Assembly: GCA_016935655.1 (NCBI GenBank)
Contig: JAFGQM010000020.1
Coordinates: 1 to 43,847 of the forward strand
Length of the DNA: 43,847 bases
Direction of reading: 5' to 3'
From: Candidatus Altarchaeota archaeon
GTDB taxonomy: Archaea; Altiarchaeota; Altiarchaeia; JAFGQM01
In this document: positions 36,858 through 43,847 of the stretch, in pieces
How the letters are laid out: the number at the start of each line of letters is the position of its first letter
Numbering within the stretch: the stretch's first letter is position 1
The notes under the pieces: generated by a model
Database searches by the model: none
What the model saw: the letters and a program-made list of their open reading frames with translations, nothing else
What the model was told of the DNA's origin: nothing
Made by a program: the position numbers and the translations under genes

Positions 36858-38225
36858 ATGAAGGTGACGCCAGTTCCTCTGGAGATCAAGTGCAGGGACC
36901 CCGACGCGGCCTATGATGCCGTGAGGGGCAGGGACACCTACCTGCTCGAGTCAGCGGAGGGTGGGGAGAAGGTGGCCCGCTATTCCTTCATAGGGTTCAA
37001 CCCGGTCGCGAAGCTGCTGGTAAAGGACGGGAAGGTGAAATTCGAGGGTTTAAGGAAGCTGAAGGCGGATGGGAACCCACTGTCCATATTAAGGGGGCTG
37101 ATGGATCGGTTCGAGCTAACGGATGGCGACTCTGCCCGCTTCTTCGGCGGGTTCGTCGGCTATTTTTCGTACGACCTGGTCAGATACTTCATAGAACTGG
37201 GCGGCAACGTGGACGATTTGAAAGAGCCAGACTGCGAGTTCGTGCTGGCCAAAAACAACATTATCTTCGACCACAAGGCGGGGAAGACCCTACTGACCCA
37301 GAACGAGTTCGGGGAGTTCGACAGGGAGGCTGTGGTTGGAGACCTTAAGGACCTCAGCAAATCGCTGGACTTCAAGGACAGGACGAGGGCGGGTGGTAAC
37401 GAGGTGAACGTCCGCTCCAACCTAACCAAGCGGGACTTCCAGAAGGCGGTCAGGCGCGCCCTTGGGTACATACGCGACGGGGACGTCATACAGGCCGTTC
37501 TGTCGCAGAGGTTCGAAACCCATTTCGACGGGGACAGCTTCGGGGTCTTCAAGAATCTGAAAAAAATAAACCCCTCGCCATACATGTACCACCTGGACTT
37601 CGGCGGAAGGAAGATAGTCGGCTCGAGCCCGGAGATGCTGGCCAGGGTCGAGGGGCGGCAGGTATTGACCTACCCGATAGCCGGGACGCGGAGGAGGGGG
37701 GAGACAGGGGAGGAGGACAAGAGGCTAGAAAGGGACCTGCTCTCCGACGAAAAGGAGACAGCAGAGCACCTGATGCTCGTGGACCTGGGGCGGAACGACG
37801 TCGGGCGGGTAGCGAAATTCGGGACCGTGAAGGTCAACAAGTTCATGTCTGTTGAGAAGTACAGCCACGTTCAGCACCTGGTGTCGGAGGTGGAGGGCGA
37901 GCTGCTGAGAAGGAAGGATGAATTTGACGCCCTGCAGAGCATATTCCCCGCCGGGACCGTCTCTGGCGCGCCGAAGGTGCGCGCGATGGAGATAATCGAG
38001 GAGCTGGAGCCCTGCAAGAGGGGCGTTTATGCCGGTTGCGTCGGGTACTTCTCGTTCAACCACAACATGGACACTGCCATCGCAATCAGGACCCTGGTGA
38101 TGGAGGGCGACACGGCTTACATGCAGGCCGGCGCCGGCATAGTCGCAGACTCGAAGCCAGAGAAGGAATACTTTGAAACAGTCAGCAAGGCGAAGGGCAT
38201 GCTAAAGGCATTGGAGGGGAAATGA
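36858..38225 (+). CDS. trpE: Anthranilate synthase component I
   Basis: The 455-residue protein has the N-terminal domain with LLESAEGGEKVARYSFIG (about residues 29-46; the LLES serine takes part in tryptophan feedback in TrpE) and the chorismate-binding catalytic domain. The latter has IAGTRRRGETGEEDKRLERDLLSDEKETAEHLMLVDLGRNDVGRV and AGTVSGAPKVRAMEII. It makes anthranilate from chorismate with ammonia from TrpG. PabB is the alternative reading, but the LLES motif and the Lrp neighbour favour TrpE. It overlaps trpG by ATGA. No other trp gene is in the window. Confidence 0.88.
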   Translation: MKVTPVPLEIKCRDPDAAYDAVRGRDTYLLESAEGGEKVARYSFIGFNPVAKLLVKDGKVKFEGLRKLKADGNPLSILRGLMDRFELTDGDSARFFGGFVGYFSYDLVRYFIELGGNVDDLKEPDCEFVLAKNNIIFDHKAGKTLLTQNEFGEFDREAVVGDLKDLSKSLDFKDRTRAGGNEVNVRSNLTKRDFQKAVRRALGYIRDGDVIQAVLSQRFETHFDGDSFGVFKNLKKINPSPYMYHLDFGGRKIVGSSPEMLARVEGRQVLTYPIAGTRRRGETGEEDKRLERDLLSDEKETAEHLMLVDLGRNDVGRVAKFGTVKVNKFMSVEKYSHVQHLVSEVEGELLRRKDEFDALQSIFPAGTVSGAPKVRAMEIIEELEPCKRGVYAGCVGYFSFNHNMDTAIAIRTLVMEGDTAYMQAGAGIVADSKPEKEYFETVSKAKGMLKALEGK

Positions 38226-38806
38226 ACGTACTCGTGATAGACAACATAGACAGCTTCGTGTACAACCTCGTCCAGTATCTGGGCGAGGAGGGGGCGAAGC
38301 CGATAGTCTTCGACAACAGGGCTAGCATGCGGGAGATAAGCAGTGCTGTCAGGAAGAACAGGGTTGAGAGGATCGTTATATCGCCAGGCCCGAAAAGGCC
38401 GGAGGAAGCCGGTGTCTCCAACGAGGTCATCAGGAGGTTCGGGCCGAAGATACCCATTCTGGGAGTCTGCCTCGGCCATGAGTGCATCGGTTATGTCTAC
38501 GGCGCGAAGATACGGCAGGCGAAGACGCTGAAGCACGGGAAGACGTCGATGATAAGCCACTGCTGCGGGGGAATATTCACGGGGCTCCCGAACCCGTTCG
38601 AGGCCGTCAGGTACCACTCGCTGGTTCTCGACGATATGTCCATGCCGGAATGCCTTCGGGTATGCGCCATAAGCAATGATGATAAAGAGGTGATGGCCGT
38701 CGAGCACAAGAAGCACCCCGTGACGGGGGTCCAATTCCACCCTGAGAGCATAATGACCAAGGAGGGGAAGCGGGTCATAAGGAACTTTTTAAACCTGCCC
38801 TTCTAA
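38222..38806 (+). CDS. trpG: Anthranilate synthase component II (glutamine amidotransferase)
   Basis: The 194-residue protein is a class I glutamine amidotransferase with the catalytic triad C83 (GVCLGHE), H173 and E175 (FHPES), and the oxyanion region PGPKRPEEAG. The usual glutamine after the GLGH of the nucleophile loop is glutamate here. It hydrolyses glutamine and passes ammonia to TrpE. It is co-translated with trpE through the ATGA overlap. The sec61-beta gene follows after 12 bases. Confidence 0.9.
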   Translation: MNVLVIDNIDSFVYNLVQYLGEEGAKPIVFDNRASMREISSAVRKNRVERIVISPGPKRPEEAGVSNEVIRRFGPKIPILGVCLGHECIGYVYGAKIRQAKTLKHGKTSMISHCCGGIFTGLPNPFEAVRYHSLVLDDMSMPECLRVCAISNDDKEVMAVEHKKHPVTGVQFHPESIMTKEGKRVIRNFLNLPF

Positions 38807-38818
38807 TTTAGCGCGAAA

Positions 38819-38977
38819 ATGCCTTCATTGCAACGTTCTTCTGCGGAGAACCCGATGACGGGTGCGGGTATAATCCGATACTTCAATGAGGAGAAGGGGA
38901 TAAAGATAGAGCCGATGGTGTTCATCGGGCTGACGGTGGCCTTCATCGTGCTGGAGATACTTCTAAATCTCGTTTGA
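38819..38977 (+). CDS. Protein translocase Sec61-beta subunit (SecG-like)
   Basis: The 52-residue frame reads MPSLQRSSAENPMTGAGIIRYFNEE, then a linker and one membrane helix (VFIGLTVAFIVLEILLNLV). The pattern PMTGAGxIRYFxEExGIKIEP is the hallmark of archaeal Sec61-beta. The subunit sits at the side of the SecY channel and helps export of the many signal-peptide proteins in this genome. It directly follows trpG, perhaps in the same message. Confidence 0.9.
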   Translation: MPSLQRSSAENPMTGAGIIRYFNEEKGIKIEPMVFIGLTVAFIVLEILLNLV

Positions 38978-39074
38978 GCCCTGCTTTATACTTGTAGTGT
39001 AACTTCTCATGCTACGGGTTTAAGGAAGACTCTGGGTTGGAGAAAAAAGAGAAAAAGAAGGAGGGGTTACCTCC

Positions 39075-40718
39075 TTACATCTCCATGTCGCCCATGCCGC
39101 CGCCCATCCCTCCGGGTGGCATCGCCGGGCCTTTGTCCTTGCTGGACGAAGCAATCACGTCGTCTATCCTCAGGATCAGCTCGACCGCTTCAGCCGCTGA
39201 CTTGATGGCCTGTGTCTTGATCTTCTGGGGCTCGACTACTCCCTTTTCCCACATGTTCTTCACCTTGCCCGTGTACACGTCGAAGCCTATCTTCGCGCCC
39301 TCCTTGTCATGCTTCGACCTCATCTCGACCAAGATGTCGATTGCATCCAGACCGGCGCTCTCGGCCAGGGTCCTAGGTATTATCTCCACCGAGTCCGCGA
39401 AGGCGTTTATCGCTAGCTGCTCCCTGCCGCCTACGGATTCTGCGTATTCCCTTAAACCCTTGGCGATCTCTATCTCAGGCGCCCCGGCGCCGGTTACTAT
39501 CTTGCCCACCTCTACCGAAGCCGCCACTCCGCCGATGGCGTCCTTGAACGCCCTCTCGGCCTCGTCGACAACATGCTCGGTACCACCTCTGATCAGCACT
39601 GAAACAGCCTTCGGGTCCTTGCACTGCTGGACGAAAATCATCTTGTCTCCTGATATCTTCTTCTCCTCGACAAGACCTGCGCTGCCCAGCTCCTTGGAGG
39701 ACAAATCTTCAACGCTCGTGACAACCCTCGCGCCCGTCGCCTTGGCCAAGGCTTCCATATCGGACTTCTTGGCCCTGCGCGCAGCCATTACCCCCTTCTT
39801 GGATAGGTAGTGCTGGGCGACATCGTCTATGCCCTTCTGGCATATGAGGACGTTCGCACCGCTCGCAGCGACCTTGTCCACCATGCCCTTAAGCATCTTC
39901 TCCTCCTGGTCCAGGAAGGCCTGCAGCTGGTCCGGAGAGGTGATTCTAATCTCTGCGTCTGTCTCGGTCTCCTTGACCTCCAAAGCGGAATCGAGGAGAG
40001 CGATCTTGGCCTTGGTCAGCCTCTTGGGCATGGCGTCGTGCACTACTTCCTTGTCGATTATGACGCCAGATATTAGTTCGGTGTCGCCGATGCTGGAGCC
40101 CTGTTTCTTCTCCAGCTTTATATTGTCCAGATCCACCTCTATCTTTCCGTCCTGCTTCTCCGCCACCATCTTCACTGCCCTGACAGCAAGGTCGGAGAGG
40201 TGCTCCTTCGCAGTCTCGGCGCCCTTCCCGGTCATCGCGGTCTCGGCAATCTTCCTTAAAAGCTTCTCGTCGTTTATATCGGTTTTAACCGCTATCTTGT
40301 CCAGGATCTCCATGGACTTCTCGGCTGACATCCTATAACCCTTCACTATGACCGAGGGGTGGATCCCCTGGTCGAGCAGATTCTCCGCATTTTTTAGGAG
40401 CTCCCCGGACACTACCACAGCGGTCGTGGTCCCATCCCCCACCTCCTCGTCCTGGGTCTTGGCGACCTCGACTATCATCTTCGCCGCCGGATGCTCGATC
40501 TTCATCTCGTCCACAATCGTAGCTCCATCGTTCGTTATCACTATGTCACCTAAATCGTCCACAAGCATCTTGTCCATGCCCTTTGGGCCTAAAGTCGTCC
40601 TCACAGCCTCGGCCACCATCTTGGCAGCCATTATGTTCATCCTCTGGGCGTCCCTGCCCTGGGTCCTAGTATAACCCTCGGGCAGCAACACTACCGGTAT
40701 AGCCTGTTGTTGTGCCAT
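39075..40718 (-). CDS. Thermosome subunit (group II chaperonin)
   Basis: The 547-residue protein has the full group II pattern: [70 protein letters not shown] in the first equatorial part, the catalytic Asp in GDGTTT and later in [15 protein letters not shown] region ([14 protein letters not shown]). The C-terminus is [12 protein letters not shown], typical of the cavity-facing GGM tail. It folds proteins in a double ring with a built-in lid. A TATA box (minus-strand TTTTTATATTAC, about 40770-40781) lies upstream. Confidence 0.96.
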   Translation of the reverse strand: MAQQQAIPVVLLPEGYTRTQGRDAQRMNIMAAKMVAEAVRTTLGPKGMDKMLVDDLGDIVITNDGATIVDEMKIEHPAAKMIVEVAKTQDEEVGDGTTTAVVVSGELLKNAENLLDQGIHPSVIVKGYRMSAEKSMEILDKIAVKTDINDEKLLRKIAETAMTGKGAETAKEHLSDLAVRAVKMVAEKQDGKIEVDLDNIKLEKKQGSSIGDTELISGVIIDKEVVHDAMPKRLTKAKIALLDSALEVKETETDAEIRITSPDQLQAFLDQEEKMLKGMVDKVAASGANVLICQKGIDDVAQHYLSKKGVMAARRAKKSDMEALAKATGARVVTSVEDLSSKELGSAGLVEEKKISGDKMIFVQQCKDPKAVSVLIRGGTEHVVDEAERAFKDAIGGVAASVEVGKIVTGAGAPEIEIAKGLREYAESVGGREQLAINAFADSVEIIPRTLAESAGLDAIDILVEMRSKHDKEGAKIGFDVYTGKVKNMWEKGVVEPQKIKTQAIKSAAEAVELILRIDDVIASSSKDKGPAMPPGGMGGGMGDMEM

Positions 40719-40826
40719 TTTTTCACCCTTTTAGAATTTGAATTTTCAATACAGCATTAGTTTGAATGTAGTAATATAAAAACCTTATCTTTGAGAATTT
40801 TTATTCTCTTACTCCAAAATCTACAC

Positions 40827-43800
40827 ATGGGGAGAAAGACGCTAATCCTGTTATTCTTAGTTTGTTTGGTTTTCTTCTCAGCTAGCACGTTCGCTGCATG
40901 CTGGGATTGCGCCACCGGAAGTTCCGACTCAGGCGACAGAAGCACCTACTGCGAATGCGATGAACAGGAAAAGTGCAAGGACCCCTTCCGCAAGAGCACT
41001 GTTTGGGAATATAGCACAGGGCTTGGTTGCGGTGATATAAGTTCGGGCATTGACTACTGCTCGGATAAGTATACGCTGGAGGAAGCATATCTGGATTGTT
41101 ATTCCTGCGACGAGGTTAAGTGGGTGACCATCGACTGTAGGGACTACGGGGACTACGTATGCTCTGACGGAAGATGTGTGGTGGGCGACCCCTGCGAAGG
41201 TGTAGTATGCGACGACTACTGCGGGAGCGACAATGTCAGGTACTACAACGGAGAATGCTCCGGCGGCAATTGCTACTACACCACGTACGACTGCGACAAC
41301 TCCGACACAGGTTGGACCTATGAATGCCCGGCAAACTATGTAAGGAGAAGGAAAAGCGACTACTCCTGTTCGGCTGGGTCGTGTGTCGAGAGTATAGTCT
41401 ATGAATATATCTCCTACCTTGGGGACAGCGACTACTGCGACAAGAGGGCGGACTACTGCACGACCAAATGCACCCACGGGCAGTACGACTGCGACTCCAA
41501 CTCCGAGTGCGCGAGCGGGCTGGAGTGCAAAGGAGGGATATCCAGCATAGGAGACGGCTGCTGCTATTCCAGCGAATATTGGAACGACAACACCAACAAG
41601 TGCGTCCAGTGTTACTCAGATTCTCAGTGCCAGGCGGATTACTGCACGGATTGGCAGACGATCTGTACGACCTCGCAGGTGAAGAGGACCAGGACTTGCT
41701 ATGACTACTATTGCACGAGTAGCGGGACGTGCTCTTACACAACCACCCCGGAAACCCAGACGTGGGACAATGGTCATGAGGATTTCTGCAAGAAGAAGAA
41801 GGAGTACTGCGGGGTGGGCTGTTCTCGTGGCCAGTATGACTGCGACTATGATTCTGAGTGCGCAAGTGGATTGAATTGCAAGGGCCCCATCGGCGGAAAC
41901 CTAGACGGATGCTGCAACACCAATGAACAATGGGACGACGCAGGCTATAGGTGTGTGGAATGTTTATCCGATTCGCACTGCCATTCCGACTACTGCACTG
42001 AATGGGCATACACCTGCACATCCACGCAGGTCAAGAGGGAAAGGACCTGTTATGACTACTATTGTACAAGCAGTGGGATGTGCGCTTATACCACAAATCC
42101 AGAAAGCGAAGTGGTCTCATCTAATGGTGATAGCGACTACTGCAATGAGAGGTCGGCTCACTGTACCACGAAATGCACCCACGGGCAATACGACTGCGAC
42201 TCCAACTCCGAGTGTGCGACCGGGCTGGAGTGTATGGGTCCTCTAGCTGTCTACTCTGACGGATGCTGCTACCCCGGGACTGAGAAGTGGGACCACACAC
42301 TTCTTATCTGCTACACGCTCCATGACCACAAGGGGTGCTACGACGGTGATGTATACTGGTATGACTCCCGAGGGGAAAGGCAGGATAAGGCTGAGGAATG
42401 CGGTGACAGCGGATGGGCTGGCGATGCCTACTGCGACAGCAACAAGGTGTATAGGGATTATGTGAACAGGGGATGCTCAAATGCGGCTTGCACGGCGTCC
42501 ACGGAAAAGAGGCTGGTGGAGACGTGCGATGGCTGGGAGAAATGCGTGGGCGGCGAATGTGTGGCGAAGACCTGCGAAGAGATGGGGTACCCAAAGGGCA
42601 GCTGCTCCGGTCTGGACCCGACAAAGTGCATCGACAACGACGCTTACGAGTGCAAAGACGTTGGCAGTACCAAGTGCTGGAGTCTTAAGGAAGACTGCGG
42701 GCCAGACGAGTACTGCAGAGACCCTGTGGGATCCACTGGCGCGCACTGCACTAGCAACCCTATAATAAGCTTTTCGGGGAAGGTACTAGGCTTTGTGTTC
42801 GATAACGGCAACTCCCACTACGAAGGTCTTCCAAATTTGAAGGCGAGGTTATATGACAAGGATTTGATTGATGACGCCTTAATCGGCGAAGCGACTACTG
42901 ATGCTGAAGGGCATTTCTCGTTTACCGGTATTGACACGGAGGCATGGGATGCAGGAGATGGAGACACCGCCGATCTTTATGTGGTGGTAAAGCTAGAGAC
43001 TCCTATAGTCGCTTTATCCAGAGCTTGGGATCCCACAATAATCTCATACAACACAAACACTACAGAGAATGCAATCTCAAGTATACAAGAGGACATAATA
43101 ATAGGGGGGCCGCAAGCACCGATGGAGGATAGAACAATTGGCATATTGCTCGTTACGACATTAATTACGGTGGAAAGGGAATATGCACTCTTCAAGAGCT
43201 TTTACCCCGAGTGGTCCATGAAACAGGTTTTTATTGAGATCCATGAAGGAGAGGACACTGCCTACTGGGAAGAGTTTTTTAAAGATGAGATACATCTGTA
43301 CGAAGAACGAATGGCAGACTTTAGTGTTGTAGCGCATGAGTATGGGCATGCGGTCATGTGGAACGAGTATGGGACCGTTGAAGGGGAAGGTGCTGCGCAC
43401 ACCCCCTGGTCCGAGGAAGTTGGTAGGGGTTTGATAATGCATCATATAGACCCGAGTGATCCTGAGTTCGCGATGATGGAGGGTTGGGCTGAATTCATGC
43501 AGTCGGTTATTGTGGAGAAGATGGAGGTGAGCTCCCCATGTGAGGTGGATGGCGTGGTAAGAACGGGGGTGTTGTATTACAGCAAAGAGAATAATGATTG
43601 GGACGTCAATTGTTCAGGATGTTGCAAAAGGGATATAGAGACCAACAAGTGGTGGATGGGTGGGGATTATGAGCCTGACAACAGCGGAGCGATAGTCGAA
43701 GGAGCCGTAGCGAGCATATTCTGGGATATATACGATTCGGAGAACGGCGATGAGCTAAACGGACAGGGCATCTCTGATGGCTTCAAGAAGATTTGGTCCA

Positions 43801-43847
43801 TCATAAGGGAGGACAACCCAGACAACATACTGGAATTCTGGGACCAC
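40827..43847 (+). CDS. Exported cysteine-rich zinc metalloprotease (partial, runs off right edge)
   Basis: The frame is open for 1007 codons to the edge. It starts with a signal peptide (MGRKTLILLFLVCLVFFSASTFA) and has about 650 residues of cysteine-rich modules. A module with HGQYDCDSNSECASGLECKG is repeated three times (near residues 220, 350 and 455) with companions such as RTRTCYDYYCTSSGTCSYTT. A transthyretin-like domain (GKVLGFVFDNG..., near 655) follows, and then a peptidase domain with HEYGH near residue 837 and a glutamate in EGWAEF about 50 residues on, the zinc ligands of gluzincin-type enzymes. It would act outside the cell on surface or host proteins. It diverges from the thermosome gene; TATA-like TTTTTATT is about 28 bases before the ATG. 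Confidence 0.82.
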   Translation, partial: MGRKTLILLFLVCLVFFSASTFAACWDCATGSSDSGDRSTYCECDEQEKCKDPFRKSTVWEYSTGLGCGDISSGIDYCSDKYTLEEAYLDCYSCDEVKWVTIDCRDYGDYVCSDGRCVVGDPCEGVVCDDYCGSDNVRYYNGECSGGNCYYTTYDCDNSDTGWTYECPANYVRRRKSDYSCSAGSCVESIVYEYISYLGDSDYCDKRADYCTTKCTHGQYDCDSNSECASGLECKGGISSIGDGCCYSSEYWNDNTNKCVQCYSDSQCQADYCTDWQTICTTSQVKRTRTCYDYYCTSSGTCSYTTTPETQTWDNGHEDFCKKKKEYCGVGCSRGQYDCDYDSECASGLNCKGPIGGNLDGCCNTNEQWDDAGYRCVECLSDSHCHSDYCTEWAYTCTSTQVKRERTCYDYYCTSSGMCAYTTNPESEVVSSNGDSDYCNERSAHCTTKCTHGQYDCDSNSECATGLECMGPLAVYSDGCCYPGTEKWDHTLLICYTLHDHKGCYDGDVYWYDSRGERQDKAEECGDSGWAGDAYCDSNKVYRDYVNRGCSNAACTASTEKRLVETCDGWEKCVGGECVAKTCEEMGYPKGSCSGLDPTKCIDNDAYECKDVGSTKCWSLKEDCGPDEYCRDPVGSTGAHCTSNPIISFSGKVLGFVFDNGNSHYEGLPNLKARLYDKDLIDDALIGEATTDAEGHFSFTGIDTEAWDAGDGDTADLYVVVKLETPIVALSRAWDPTIISYNTNTTENAISSIQEDIIIGGPQAPMEDRTIGILLVTTLITVEREYALFKSFYPEWSMKQVFIEIHEGEDTAYWEEFFKDEIHLYEERMADFSVVAHEYGHAVMWNEYGTVEGEGAAHTPWSEEVGRGLIMHHIDPSDPEFAMMEGWAEFMQSVIVEKMEVSSPCEVDGVVRTGVLYYSKENNDWDVNCSGCCKRDIETNKWWMGGDYEPDNSGAIVEGAVASIFWDIYDSENGDELNGQGISDGFKKIWSIIREDNPDNILEFWDH

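Overview
The window looks like part of the chromosome of a DPANN-type archaeon. Markers are a group II chaperonin (thermosome), a Sec61-beta subunit, Lrp/AsnC next to a TrpEG pair, two tRNA genes with introns at position 37/38, archaeal-style TATA boxes close to start codons, heavy use of AGG and ATA codons, many cysteine-rich secreted proteins, and a very short [FeFe] hydrogenase. No ribosomal RNA or marker is present that would fix the lineage.

Layout. 1-3854: the right part of an AT-richer, cargo-carrying transposon (element 1). It holds a frameshifted SWIM-DDE transposase, small regulators and a cysteine-rich exported protein. Its right end cuts off the 3' end of a membrane-protein gene that is translationally coupled to the hydrogenase. 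3.8-9.9 kb: chromosomal genes, namely hydA and its membrane partner, a MATE exporter, a flavin reductase-like protein, an intron-containing tRNA-Gly and a broken DUF488 gene. 9.9-22.45 kb: a genomic island anchored on the 3' end of an intron-containing tRNA-Tyr gene. The last ~20 bases of that tRNA plus its T-rich tail recur four more times (12793, 13690, 19194, 22425). These copies divide the island into cassettes: Fic plus a DUF4258/YgiT toxin-antitoxin pair; a VapBC pair; a wHTH-RelE pair; and two exported proteins, one with a transglutaminase-like triad. An Imm5-like gene follows the last copy. The three internal copies lie inside a longer ~120-bp repeat with two potential hairpins. No integrase is visible.

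The RelE cassette was later hit by a 4545-bp transposon (element 2, 14529-19073). It is flanked by a perfect 9-bp direct repeat, and its left end has the same three-iteron layout as the right end of element 1. It carries an intact SWIM-DDE transposase and eight small cargo genes.

22.45-43.85 kb is ordinary chromosome: a KefB/TrkA-type antiporter with a CBS protein, TspO, a DenV-type repair enzyme, two cold-shock proteins and a DEAD-box helicase, flavodoxin-like proteins, a PQ-loop protein, a ZIP transporter, a vWA-containing surface protein, Lrp, trpE/trpG, Sec61-beta, the thermosome, and an exported cysteine-rich metalloprotease that runs off the right edge.

The two strongest candidates for something undescribed are the tRNA-Tyr-anchored toxin-antitoxin cassette array and the cargo transposon family with SWIM-DDE transposase, 9-bp target duplication and iteron ends.
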